NCBI RefSeq assembly: GCF_014042355.1
Contig: NZ_JACEZU010000003.1
Span: forward strand, 310,001 to 374,000
From: Rugamonas apoptosis
GTDB taxonomy: Bacteria > Pseudomonadota > Gammaproteobacteria > Burkholderiales > Burkholderiaceae_D
Length of the DNA stretch: 64,000 nt
Direction of reading: 5' to 3'
Shown here: one piece after another, positions 54,774 through 63,405 of the stretch
How positions within the stretch are numbered: the stretch's first letter is position 1
How the letters are laid out: each line of letters starts with the position of its first letter
The notes under the pieces: model-generated
Told to the model about the DNA's origin: nothing
The model's input: only the letters and a program-made list of their open reading frames with translations
Database searches by the model: none
Made by a program: the position numbers and the translations under genes

Positions 54774-54779
54774 AGCATA
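54774..54779 (-). promoter_or_regulatory. -10-like box of moaA
   Basis: TATGCT on the minus strand, 24 bp after the proximal CTGTAC half-site. It predicts transcription starting at or very near the ATG (54767). The -35 position (CCTGCG) is poor, as expected for an activator-dependent promoter. Confidence 0.45.
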
Positions 54780-54803
54780 GCGCCGCGGCGGCGGGGCGCA
54801 GGA

Positions 54804-54834
54804 GTACAGTGGCCGCCCCGATCATGGAGCACAG
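54804..54834 (-). promoter_or_regulatory. CTGTRC-N19-CTGTRC element upstream of moaA
   Basis: Read toward moaA: CTGTGC (54834-54829), 19 bp, CTGTAC (54809-54804). A further GCACAG copy occurs at 54851-54856, within a repeated GGAGCACAGCGGG (54826 and 54848). Confidence 0.75.
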
Positions 54835-54872
54835 CGGGCGCGCAGCGGGAGCACAGCGGGAACGGCGCGCGG

Positions 54873-54903
54873 CTGTACTGGCCCGGATTGGCTGAAGCTG
54901 TGC
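54873..54903 (+). promoter_or_regulatory. CTGTRC-N19-CTGTRC element upstream of the chemoreceptor gene
   Basis: CTGTAC at 54873-54878 and CTGTGC at 54898-54903, 25 bp start to start. A -10-like TATTCT begins at 54928, exactly 24 bp after the second half-site. The chemoreceptor start is 103 bp downstream. Confidence 0.75.
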
Positions 54904-55006
54904 TCTCCGGCGCCGCCCTGGCCGCCGTATTCTTCGGCCATGTTGTTCACGCGGCAGACAGCATCATCCAGCCTCACGCCGCCTACCTCACTGGAGAGTC
55001 TCCATC

Positions 55007-56677
55007 ATGAATACTACCCGCTTCAAGGTCGCGACCTTGCTCATGGCCGGCTTCGGCACCGTCTGCGTTTTCCTGGCCGCCGTGATCGCGCTCGGCCTGA
55101 GCGAACAAGGCAAGCTCAATGCCGTTGCCGCCAGCATGGCGGGCGACCGCTGGCCCCGGATCGAACTGGCCACACACGTGCGCCTGCGGGTCACCGATAT
55201 CGCGGTCGCACTGCGCAATGTGATGCTGACCGATGACCCGGCCGTGCGGCGCCGCCAGATCGACGATATCGCCACCTTCCGCGGCGAGATCGATGCCAAT
55301 ACGGCGGAGCTGGATCGGCGCGTGGTCAGCGCCGGCGGGCGGGCCGCCCTGCAGCAGGTGGTGGCCAGCCTGCAAGCGTATGCCGTCGGTCAAGAGCAGT
55401 TGATCGCCATGGTGCAGTCCGGGCGCGATGCGGCAGCGCGCGCCTACCTGAACGAGTCCGTCAAACCCATGTTGCAGGCTTGCCGCGATGCCATGGCCGC
55501 CCAGATCAGCAACGAGGTGGCGCTGATGAACGCCTCGCGCGAGGAAGCGGTGCAAGCCTATGCGGCCACGCGCTTCAAGATGCTGGGGCTGGGCGCGCTG
55601 GCGCTGTTGTGCTCCACCGCGGTGGCGGCACTCATCATCGGCCGCCTGCGGCGCGAACTCGGTGGCGAGCCTGGCTGGGCGGCCACGGTGGCGGCCCGCG
55701 TCGCCGAGGGCGACCTGACGGGCGCCATCGCCTTGCGCCCCGGCGACCGTAGCAGCATGATGTATGAAATGGAGCACATGCGCGACCACCTGGGCCGGCT
55801 GGTGGGGCTGGTGCGGCGCGACGCCGACCAGATCGCCTCCGCTTCAGCCCAGATCGCGGCGGGCAACCTGGATTTGTCGGCGCGCACGGAGCAGCAAGCG
55901 GCCAGCCTGGAAGAAACGGCGGCCGCCATGGAGCAGTTGAGCGTCACGGTGGAGCAGAACAGCGCCAGCGCGGAGGCGGCCAACCAGCTGGCGCGGCAGG
56001 CGTCGGCGGCGGCAGAACGGGGCGGGGAGGCGGTGGCTGCCGTCACGGAGCGCATGGACGATATCACCCGTTCTGCCAGGCAGATGGCCGAGATCATCGG
56101 CCTGATCGACGGCATTGCGTTCCAGACCAATATCCTGTCGCTCAACGCCGCCGTGGAGGCGGCGCGCGCCGGCGACGCGGGACGCGGCTTCGCCGTGGTA
56201 GCGTCGGAAGTACGCCAGCTGGCGCAGCGTTCGGCCGCCGCCGCCCAGCAGATCGGCCAGCTCATCGCCACCGCGACCGGCCAGGCCCATGCCGGCGCGG
56301 CGATGGTGGCGCAGACCGGCGGCGCCATGCGCGACATCATCGACAGCGTGGCCCGGGTCGAGGCGATCATGGCGCAGATCCGCCACGCCAGCGCCGAACA
56401 GCACAGCGGCATCGTCGCCTGCAGCCGCGCCGTGGTCGACATGGACCAGGGCACGCAGCAGAACGCCGCGCTGGTTGAGCAGGTGGCGGCGGCCGCCCAA
56501 TCCATGCAGGAGCAGGCGGGCCAGCTGGCGCTCGCCGTGAGCCGCTTCCGTATCGATGACGCCGCGCCGCCGGCCCACGTGCAAGGCCGTTCCGCAGCGC
56601 CGCACCAGCGCGAAGCACGGCCGCAGGGCAGGGCCGTCCGGCCCGCCCGCGCGCTGGCCCTGGCCGAAGCGGCTTGA
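55007..56677 (+). CDS. methyl-accepting chemotaxis protein
   Basis: 556 aa with GGAG-like site upstream of ATG 55007. Membrane helix 1 (about 8-31), a periplasmic four-helix-bundle sensor (about 35-190) and membrane helix 2 (about 192-213) are followed by HAMP and the signalling domain with the conserved tip DGIAFQTNILSLNAAVEAARAGDAGRGFAVVASEVR. No CheR-tethering pentapeptide is seen at the C-terminus, which is Ala/Arg-rich. The ligand is unknown. The promoter element it shares with moaA, fdhD and the oxidase operon suggests it may steer cells by redox or electron-acceptor conditions. Confidence 0.94.
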   Translation: MNTTRFKVATLLMAGFGTVCVFLAAVIALGLSEQGKLNAVAASMAGDRWPRIELATHVRLRVTDIAVALRNVMLTDDPAVRRRQIDDIATFRGEIDANTAELDRRVVSAGGRAALQQVVASLQAYAVGQEQLIAMVQSGRDAAARAYLNESVKPMLQACRDAMAAQISNEVALMNASREEAVQAYAATRFKMLGLGALALLCSTAVAALIIGRLRRELGGEPGWAATVAARVAEGDLTGAIALRPGDRSSMMYEMEHMRDHLGRLVGLVRRDADQIASASAQIAAGNLDLSARTEQQAASLEETAAAMEQLSVTVEQNSASAEAANQLARQASAAAERGGEAVAAVTERMDDITRSARQMAEIIGLIDGIAFQTNILSLNAAVEAARAGDAGRGFAVVASEVRQLAQRSAAAAQQIGQLIATATGQAHAGAAMVAQTGGAMRDIIDSVARVEAIMAQIRHASAEQHSGIVACSRAVVDMDQGTQQNAALVEQVAAAAQSMQEQAGQLALAVSRFRIDDAAPPAHVQGRSAAPHQREARPQGRAVRPARALALAEAA

Positions 56678-56714
56678 TAGCCGTCCGCTGTTGCAGCCCT
56701 CAAGGAGCGAGATC

Positions 56715-57965
56715 ATGAACGCCTTTTGTCATTCGCCGCCACGCACCGTCATCATCGTGGGCGACGAGCACGAACGTGGCCGTGCGGTGGCGGCCAGCCG
56801 CCAGCTTGGTTGCGTGCTGGACGGCTGGTGCGGCACGGGCCATGCCGGGATTGCGCTGATCGCATCGCTGGCCGTCCGGCCCGACCTGGTCATCATCGAC
56901 CTGGATTTGCCCGACATGGACGGCGCCGACCTGCTGCGCGCGCTGGCCGCCACGGGGCACGACTTGCGCCTGGTGCTGTGCGGGGCCAGCTGTCCGCGCA
57001 TCCAGGACACGGCACTGGCGCTGGCGTCCGCGCTCGGCTTGCGTGCCGGCGCGGCTGTCGTCGGCCCGCTGACGGCGACCGCGCTGCGTGCCGCCATGGC
57101 CGACTGCGCGGCCACCCATGCCAGCCTGGTTGCCGTACCCGATCCGGCGCCGCGCGTGCAGCCGGCGCTGGACGTGCCCGACATCCGCACCGGTTTGCTG
57201 CGCGACGAGTTCGAGCTGTATTACCAGCCCAAGATCGCGCTGGGCAGCGGTGAGCGTTGCGGCGCCGAGGCCTTGCTGCGCTGGCGCCATCCCCGTCATG
57301 GCGTGCTGGCGCCGGCCGCCTTCCTGCCGCAAGCGGAAGCGGCGGGCCTGATCGACCTGCTGACCATGAAGGTGCTGCGTATGGCGCTTGGCCACGGCCT
57401 GGAGCTGCGGGCGGCCGGTTGCCCGCTGCCGATTTCGGTCAACCTGTCGCCGGTCTCGCTGACCAATCCGGACCTGGCCGACCAGATCGCGCGCGCGCTG
57501 CGGCGCTCCGGCCTGCCGCCTTCGGCCATCGTGTTCGAGGTGACGGAGCATGAGGAAGTGGCCGACCTGGGCGTGGCGCTGCGGGTGCTGCTCAAGCTGC
57601 GCCTGCAAGGACATCAGCTGTCGCTGGACGATTATGGCGCCGGCCACGCGTCCATCCTGCAGATGTCGCGCATCCCGTTCAGCGAACTGAAGCTCGACTG
57701 CCGGCTCGTGCATGACGCCTGGAAGCGGCCGCACCTGGAACCGCTGCTGCGCCAGGCCATCGCCTCGGCGCAGCAGCTGGGCATGACGTCGGTGGCCGAA
57801 GGCATCGAAACGCCGGAGGATTGGGCCTTCATGCGCGCGCTGGGCTGCGACCAGGCGCAAGGCTACCTGATCGCGCGGCCGATGCCATTCGCCGAGTTGT
57901 CGGCGTGGCGCCCGGACGCCCGCCTGCTGGCCGAACCGGCCCAGCGGCAGCAGGCCGCGGCCTGA
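56715..57965 (+). CDS. REC-like EAL domain protein (c-di-GMP phosphodiesterase)
   Basis: 416 aa from ATG 56715, with AAGGAG. The receiver-like domain (10-128) keeps Asp62 (IIDLDLPDMDG) but has GP where KP is expected (VVGPLTA), so phosphorylation is doubtful. The EAL domain has AEALLRWRHP (185-187), SVNLSPVSL, the Glu of VFEVTEHEEV, DDYGAGHASI and SVAEGIETPED, so c-di-GMP hydrolysis is likely. It lies 37 bp after the chemoreceptor gene and is probably co-transcribed with it, linking taxis and c-di-GMP. Confidence 0.9.
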   Translation: MNAFCHSPPRTVIIVGDEHERGRAVAASRQLGCVLDGWCGTGHAGIALIASLAVRPDLVIIDLDLPDMDGADLLRALAATGHDLRLVLCGASCPRIQDTALALASALGLRAGAAVVGPLTATALRAAMADCAATHASLVAVPDPAPRVQPALDVPDIRTGLLRDEFELYYQPKIALGSGERCGAEALLRWRHPRHGVLAPAAFLPQAEAAGLIDLLTMKVLRMALGHGLELRAAGCPLPISVNLSPVSLTNPDLADQIARALRRSGLPPSAIVFEVTEHEEVADLGVALRVLLKLRLQGHQLSLDDYGAGHASILQMSRIPFSELKLDCRLVHDAWKRPHLEPLLRQAIASAQQLGMTSVAEGIETPEDWAFMRALGCDQAQGYLIARPMPFAELSAWRPDARLLAEPAQRQQAAA

Positions 57966-58028
57966 CGAGCGGCGCGGCTCCGGCCTGGCACGCGGGCGGG
58001 CCAGCGCTGCGCGCCGCCTGGCTGGGCA

Positions 58029-58976
58029 TCAGCCCTGCTGCGCGCCGCCATCCACGCCATGCACCGCCAGCAGGCACTGGCGGAACGCCTGCGCCACGCG
58101 CGACGGCAGGGGCGAGCCGCGCAGGATGGCGACGAAATCGCAGTGGTAGTGGAACAGCGCGGGACGCACGGCCCGCATCTTGCCGTCTTCAACGAAGCCG
58201 CGCGCGTAGTGGTCCGGTAAGAAGCCCAGGAAGCGGCCCGACAGGATCAGCGTGGCGATCGACTCCTGGTCAAAGCCGGTGGCCTTGCGCGGCAGCCGCA
58301 CCTGCTGGCTCAGCTCCATGTTGGGCGAGTGGTAGCCCAGCCCGGCGAATTGATAAGCGCGGATGCTGTTCCAGTCCAGGTCCGTATCGTCGCCATCGAA
58401 CAGGGGATGGCCGGCGCCGCAATACAGCTGCATGGTTTCGTCGAACAGGGTGTCGTAACTGAGGCTGTCCGAACTGCGGTGGGCGGGGATGATCCCCACC
58501 TGGAACTGGCCATCGATGACGCCGCGCTCGATCATGTTGATGGTGGCGACATGAAAATTCAACGCCACTTCCGGCGCCTGCTCGGCGAACAGCGCGATCG
58601 CCGCGCTGATCCTGCAGGCCGGATTGCTGGCCGTCTTGTCGAATACGGCCACGTGCAATTGCCCGCCCATGCGGCGGTGGATGTCGTCCACGCCGGCGCG
58701 GAAGGCGTCCGCGCTGGCCAGCAGGCGCTGGGTCTCCTCGTAGATGCGCTCCCCTTCGGCCGTCAGCGCGAAACCGGCGCGGCCACGGCTGCACAAGGTC
58801 AGCTTGAGCCGCTGTTCCAGATCCTTCACATGGCGGCTCACGGTGGAAATGCCGATATTGAGCTCCAGCCCGGCCGCGGCCATGCCGCCGCAATCGACCA
58901 CGCTGCGGAACACCTGCAACAGACGGAAATCCATGTCGCTCAACTGGCCCAGCACGGCCTTGGTTTTTACTTTCAT
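58029..58976 (-). CDS. LysR family transcriptional regulator
   Basis: 315 aa. Helix-turn-helix at residues about 14-73 (MDFRLLQVFRSVVDCGGMAAAGLELNIGISTVSRHVKDLEQRL), then the periplasmic-binding-protein-like effector domain. It is divergent from the aminotransferase gene with 95 bp between the starts and probably activates it in response to an amine or amino acid. An inverted repeat covers its own start codon. Confidence 0.9.
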   Translation of the reverse strand: MKVKTKAVLGQLSDMDFRLLQVFRSVVDCGGMAAAGLELNIGISTVSRHVKDLEQRLKLTLCSRGRAGFALTAEGERIYEETQRLLASADAFRAGVDDIHRRMGGQLHVAVFDKTASNPACRISAAIALFAEQAPEVALNFHVATINMIERGVIDGQFQVGIIPAHRSSDSLSYDTLFDETMQLYCGAGHPLFDGDDTDLDWNSIRAYQFAGLGYHSPNMELSQQVRLPRKATGFDQESIATLILSGRFLGFLPDHYARGFVEDGKMRAVRPALFHYHCDFVAILRGSPLPSRVAQAFRQCLLAVHGVDGGAQQG

Positions 58977-59018
58977 AAATCGCTAACTGAACAGTGATAA
59001 ATATATAAATATGAAAGT
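58969..59018. promoter_or_regulatory. LysR-aminotransferase control region
   Basis: Perfect 9-bp arms ACTTTCATA (58969-58977) and TATGAAAGT (59010-59018) flank an AT-rich 32-bp centre containing a second dyad ACTG-AA-CAGT (58985-58994). The left arm includes the LysR start codon. Both dyads are plausible LysR sites. Confidence 0.55.
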
Positions 59019-59071
59019 GAAATACTACCCTAGAATCAGCGTCACCGTAATCTGTCTGACAGGAGAAACAC

Positions 59072-60403
59072 ATGAAACATGGCGAATCGCGCACCGACGC
59101 CGCCTGGCTGGAAGCACACTGGATGCCGTTTTCCGGCAACCGCAATTTCAAGGCCGACCCGCGCATCATCGTCGGTGGCCAGGGCTGCTACTACACCGAC
59201 AACGATGGCCGCCAGATATTCGACGGCCTGTCCGGCCTGTGGTGCAGTGGCCTGGGCCATGGTCATCCCAAGGTCACGGAAGCGGTCAGCCGCCAGGTCG
59301 CCACGCTGGACTACGCGCCTGCGTTCCAGTTCGGCCACCCGCAATCGTTCGCGCTGGCCAACCGCCTCAAGGAATTGACGCCGGATGGACTCGATTACGT
59401 GTTCTTCACCGGCTCCGGTTCCGAGTCGGCCGATACCTCGCTCAAGATGGCCCGTGCCTACTGGCGCGCCAAGGGCCAGGCCAGCAAGACGCTGCTGATC
59501 GGCCGCGAGAAGGGCTACCACGGCGTCAACTTCGGCGGCATCTCGGTGGGTGGCATCGCCGGCAACCGCAAGCTGTTCGGCCAGGGCATCCAGGCCGACC
59601 ACCTGTCGCACACGCTGCGCAAGGAGAACGCTTTTACGCGCGGCATGCCGCAGCAGGGCGCTGAACTGGCCGACGAACTGCTGGACCTGATCGCGCTGCA
59701 CGACGCCTCCAACATCGCGGCTGTGATCGTGGAACCGTTCTCCGGTTCGGCCGGCGTGGTGATCCCGCCGCAGGGCTATCTGCAGCGCCTGCGCGAGATC
59801 TGCACCGCGTACAATATCCTGCTGATCTTCGACGAAGTGATCACCGGCTTTGGCCGGGTCGGGTCCTACACGGCCGCCGAAGCCTTCGGCGTCACGCCGG
59901 ACATCATGAACGTGGCCAAGCAGGTGACCAACGGCGCCCAGCCGCTGGGCGCCGTGCTGGCGTCGAAGGAGATCTACGACACCTTCATGGCCCAGGGCGG
60001 TCCGGAATACATGGTCGAATTCGCGCACGGCTACACCTACTCGGCGCACCCCGTCGCTTGCGCCGCCGGCCTGGCCGCGCTCGACGTGCTGGTAAGTGAG
60101 AACATGCTCGATCGCGTGAACGCGCTGGCGCCCCATTTCGAGCGGGCCGTGCACAGCCTCAAAGGCGAGCCACATATCACCGACATCCGCAATATAGGCC
60201 TGGCCGCCGGCCTGACCATCGCCGCAGTGCCGGGCGAACCAGCGCGCCGGCCCTACGAGATCGCCATGCATTGCTGGAAGAAGGGCTTCTACGTGCGCTA
60301 CGGCGGCGACACCATCCAACTGGCCCCGCCGTTCATTTCCACCCCGGCCGAGATCGACCTGCTGGTCAATGCGCTGGGCGAAGCGATTCGTGCCACCGCC
60401 TGA
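59072..60403 (+). CDS. omega-amino acid:pyruvate aminotransferase (class III)
   Basis: 443 aa, with AGGAGA before ATG 59072. Class III PLP fold: MPFSGNRNFKADPRIIVGGQGCYY, GSGSESADTSLKMARAYWRAKGQ, EPFSGSAGVVIPPQGYL, FDEVITGFGR and the PLP Lys in NVAKQVTNGAQPLGAV. It is close to the beta-alanine:pyruvate transaminases (BauA type), giving malonate semialdehyde and alanine. The next gene is a CoA-acylating semialdehyde dehydrogenase, which supports beta-alanine use. Confidence 0.92.
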   Translation: MKHGESRTDAAWLEAHWMPFSGNRNFKADPRIIVGGQGCYYTDNDGRQIFDGLSGLWCSGLGHGHPKVTEAVSRQVATLDYAPAFQFGHPQSFALANRLKELTPDGLDYVFFTGSGSESADTSLKMARAYWRAKGQASKTLLIGREKGYHGVNFGGISVGGIAGNRKLFGQGIQADHLSHTLRKENAFTRGMPQQGAELADELLDLIALHDASNIAAVIVEPFSGSAGVVIPPQGYLQRLREICTAYNILLIFDEVITGFGRVGSYTAAEAFGVTPDIMNVAKQVTNGAQPLGAVLASKEIYDTFMAQGGPEYMVEFAHGYTYSAHPVACAAGLAALDVLVSENMLDRVNALAPHFERAVHSLKGEPHITDIRNIGLAAGLTIAAVPGEPARRPYEIAMHCWKKGFYVRYGGDTIQLAPPFISTPAEIDLLVNALGEAIRATA

Positions 60404-60437
60404 TCGCGCCACCATCACCATCACAGGAATATCGCAT

Positions 60438-61946
60438 ATGCAAGCTAAGCACACCATCGGCCACCTGATCGACGGCCAGACCGTTCTTACCGGCGAGCGC
60501 GCGCAAGCCGTCTACAACCCCGCCACCGGCGTGGCGGAAAAGCGCGTGCTGCTGGCTGACCAGCAGACCGTGGCGGCCGCCGTCGCCTCGGCCCAGGCTG
60601 CGTTCCCGGCCTGGCGCGCCACGCCGCCGCTCAAGCGCGCGCGCGTGATGAGCAAGCTGAAACAACTGCTGGAGGAGCATGCCGACGCCATTTGCCAGCT
60701 CATCACGGCCGAACACGGCAAGGTGCTGAGCGATGCCATGGGCGAACTGCAGCGCGGTATCGAGAACATCGAATATGCCAGCTACGCGCCCGAGCTGCTC
60801 AAGGGCGAGCACAGTAAGAACGCCGGTCCGGCCATCGACTCGTGGAGCGAAATGCAGCCGCTGGGCGTGGTGGCCGGTATCACCCCGTTCAACTTCCCGG
60901 CCATGGTGCCGCTGTGGATGTGGCCACTGGCCATCGCCTGCGGCAATACCTTCGTGCTCAAACCGTCCGAGCGCGACCCCTCGTCCACGCTGCTGATCGC
61001 CCAACTGGCGCTGCAGGCCGGCCTGCCGCCGGGCGTGCTGAACGTCGTCAACGGCGACAAGGAGGCGGTCGACGCTCTGCTGATGGACAAGCGGGTACAA
61101 GCCGTCAGCTTCGTCGGCTCGACCCCGATCGCTGAATACATCTACGCCACCGGCACCGCGCAGGGCAAGCGCATGCAGGCGCTGGGCGGGGCCAAGAACC
61201 ACGCCATCGTCATGCCCGACGCCGACATCGGGCAAGCCGTGAGCGCGCTGATGGGGGCGGCCTACGGTTCGTGCGGCGAACGCTGCATGGCCATTCCGCT
61301 GCTGGTGGCGGTGGGCGATGCCACCGCCGATGCCTTGATCGAAGGCCTCAAGATGGAGATCGCCAAGATGCAGGTCGGCCCCGGTACGGACGCCCGCAGC
61401 GACATGGGGCCGCTGGTCACGCGCCAGCATTGGGAAAAGGTGCGCGGCTACGTGGCGCAGGGCGTGGCGGAGGGCGCTACGCTGCTGGTCGATGGCCGCA
61501 AGGTGGCGCCGCCCAAGGGTTATGAGGATGGCTATTACCTGGGCCCATGCCTGTTCGATCATGTCACGCCGGCCATGCGCATCTACCAGGAGGAGATTTT
61601 CGGGCCGGTACTGGGCGTGGTGCGCGCCAACTCGCTGCAGGAGGCGATGGACTTGATCGACGCGCATGAATACGGCAACGGAACCTGCATCTTCACCCGC
61701 GACGGCGAGGCGGCGCGCTACTTCACCGACAGCATCCAGGTCGGCATGGTGGGCGTGAACGTGCCGCTGCCGGTACCGGTGGCTTACCACTCGTTCGGCG
61801 GCTGGAAGCGTTCGCTGTTCGGCGACCTGGGCGCCTACGGGCCCGATGGCGTGCGGTTCTACACCCGCCGCAAGACGATCACGCAGCGCTGGCCGTCGGC
61901 TGGCGTGCGCGAGGGCGCCGTGTTCAGCTTCCCCTCGAATCAGTAA
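60438..61946 (+). CDS. mmsA: CoA-acylating methylmalonate/malonate-semialdehyde dehydrogenase
   Basis: 502 aa from ATG 60438, 34 bp after the aminotransferase. MmsA features: HLIDGQTVLTGERAQAVYNPATG, GITPFNFPAMVPLWMWPLAIACGN, FVGSTPIAEYIYATG and the catalytic Cys in YGSCGERCMAI. It oxidises malonate semialdehyde (or methylmalonate semialdehyde) to acetyl-CoA (propionyl-CoA) and CO2. Its place after the transaminase completes a two-step beta-alanine route to acetyl-CoA. Confidence 0.94.
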   Translation: MQAKHTIGHLIDGQTVLTGERAQAVYNPATGVAEKRVLLADQQTVAAAVASAQAAFPAWRATPPLKRARVMSKLKQLLEEHADAICQLITAEHGKVLSDAMGELQRGIENIEYASYAPELLKGEHSKNAGPAIDSWSEMQPLGVVAGITPFNFPAMVPLWMWPLAIACGNTFVLKPSERDPSSTLLIAQLALQAGLPPGVLNVVNGDKEAVDALLMDKRVQAVSFVGSTPIAEYIYATGTAQGKRMQALGGAKNHAIVMPDADIGQAVSALMGAAYGSCGERCMAIPLLVAVGDATADALIEGLKMEIAKMQVGPGTDARSDMGPLVTRQHWEKVRGYVAQGVAEGATLLVDGRKVAPPKGYEDGYYLGPCLFDHVTPAMRIYQEEIFGPVLGVVRANSLQEAMDLIDAHEYGNGTCIFTRDGEAARYFTDSIQVGMVGVNVPLPVPVAYHSFGGWKRSLFGDLGAYGPDGVRFYTRRKTITQRWPSAGVREGAVFSFPSNQ

Positions 61947-61970
61947 GCAGTCAGCAATCCGCAAGTCTTC

Positions 61971-61993
61971 CGCCCTGGCTCCCCGCCAGGGCG
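61971..61993 (+). terminator. possible terminator after mmsA
   Basis: CGCCCTGGC-TCCCC-GCCAGGGCG, a perfect 9-bp stem 25 bp after the mmsA stop. No T run follows. Confidence 0.5.
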
Positions 61994-62112
61994 TGCTGTC
62001 TGGCAGTCGTCGCCGCGCATGGCGAGGGCTGCCCACGCGTGTTTGGCGCACGGTTACCGCCGTCGCTAAAACGCGAATAAAAGTTCGCAAATTCCCATAA
62101 ATTTCCTCGCTT

Positions 62113-62142
62113 TTTGAAAATTATGGGTTATTATTTTTCAAA
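62113..62142. promoter_or_regulatory. AT-rich dyad before the saccharopine-dehydrogenase-like gene
   Basis: TTTGAAAA and TTTTCAAA arms lie about 14 bp apart in an AT-rich stretch, 40 bp before the start codon. It stands out from the GC-rich surroundings and may be a promoter with an operator. Confidence 0.45.
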
Positions 62143-62181
62143 TACCGACGAATTGTTCGGTTTAATTGGTGAGGGGCAAAT

Positions 62182-63387
62182 ATGACGAAGAAAGTAATCA
62201 TCTCCATCCTGGGCGGCGCCGGCATGATGGGGCAGGGCATCATCCGCGACTTGCTGTCCAAGCGCAGCATCATCGAGATCGGTGAGCTGCGCATGTTCGA
62301 CAGCGACCGTAGCCGCATGGCGGCCCTGCGCGCGGAGCTGGACGACGCGCGCCTGACGGCGCATGACCTGGACGTGGCCGACCCGCAAGCGCTGGCGCGC
62401 GCGCTGGCCGGATCCGACGTTTGCATCAACTCCGTGCCGACACTGGCCGGCTTCCAGATGGCCATCTTTGAAGCGGCGCTGAGCGCCGGCGTGGACTACG
62501 TGGACCTGGGCGGCCTGGGCACCTACACCGTCAAGCAGCTGGAATGGCAGGAGCGCTTCCGCGCCGCCGGCGTGGTGGCGGTGCTGGGCGTGGGCGCCGA
62601 TCCCGGCATGTCGAACGTGATCTGCCGCGCCGTGGCCGATGAACTGGATGAAATCGACAGCATCAACCTGTACTGGGCCGCCACCCTGAGCGGTCCGGAG
62701 AATCCCGTGCTGGTGCCGCCGTACAGCGTGTCGACCGTGCTGGCCGAATATGCCCATCCCTGCCTGCAGTTCCTGGACGGCCGCCATGTGGAATGCGCGC
62801 CGCAGACGGGCGTGGAAACCATCGCCCTGCCGGAGCCATGGGGCCGCTGCGAATTCATGTACTCGATCCACTCCGAGCAGCTGACCGTGCCGCTGGCCGA
62901 CGGCATTCGCGAAAAAGGCATCAAGGAATTTACCTGGAAGCTGCACCTGCCGCACCGCGAGCATGAGGCTTGGGTGGGCCTGGTCAAGGCTGGTTTTGGC
63001 GAGTACGACCGCACGGTGGAAGTCAATGGCGTGGCGGTGCGTCCGCTGGACGTGCTGAACGCCGTCATCCAGCGTAACATCGCCGAGAACCAGGACCGTA
63101 TTCCTAGCCAGCAAAGCCACGAGATCCACTTCGCCATCGGCCGCGGCCGGGTTGGCGGCAAGCCTGCCACGGCGCGCTGCCAGGTGATCGTGCGTCCCAA
63201 CGCCATGTACGCGGGTTACGTGGACGCGGCCACCTCGATGAACGCCTCGATCGCCGTGCAACTGATGCTGACCGAGCCGCGCCGGCCCGGCGTGTACGCG
63301 CCCGAAGCGTACTTCAACGCGACCAGCTATTTCCGCGAGGCCGAGAAGCGCCACTTCGACATCACCATGACGCGCGACATCGGCTGA
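62182..63387 (+). CDS. saccharopine dehydrogenase-like NAD(P)-binding protein
   Basis: 401 aa. The Rossmann start is VIISILGGAGMMGQGIIRDLL, followed by DVADPQALARALAGSDVCINSVPT and the family segment GVDYVDLGG...GVGADPGMSNVICR. It matches the saccharopine dehydrogenase/homospermidine-synthase-like group, which acts on amino or imino acids, with substrate unknown here. It precedes an aldehyde dehydrogenase gene by 18 bp, suggesting a joint route for an amine-derived aldehyde. Confidence 0.85.
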   Translation: MTKKVIISILGGAGMMGQGIIRDLLSKRSIIEIGELRMFDSDRSRMAALRAELDDARLTAHDLDVADPQALARALAGSDVCINSVPTLAGFQMAIFEAALSAGVDYVDLGGLGTYTVKQLEWQERFRAAGVVAVLGVGADPGMSNVICRAVADELDEIDSINLYWAATLSGPENPVLVPPYSVSTVLAEYAHPCLQFLDGRHVECAPQTGVETIALPEPWGRCEFMYSIHSEQLTVPLADGIREKGIKEFTWKLHLPHREHEAWVGLVKAGFGEYDRTVEVNGVAVRPLDVLNAVIQRNIAENQDRIPSQQSHEIHFAIGRGRVGGKPATARCQVIVRPNAMYAGYVDAATSMNASIAVQLMLTEPRRPGVYAPEAYFNATSYFREAEKRHFDITMTRDIG

Positions 63388-63405
63388 ATGGACGAGGGGG
63401 GAACC

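Noticed and set aside
63388..63405. ATG 63388 as start of the aldehyde dehydrogenase
   Set aside because: A strong ribosome binding site lies between 63388 and 63406, pointing to 63406 as the start.
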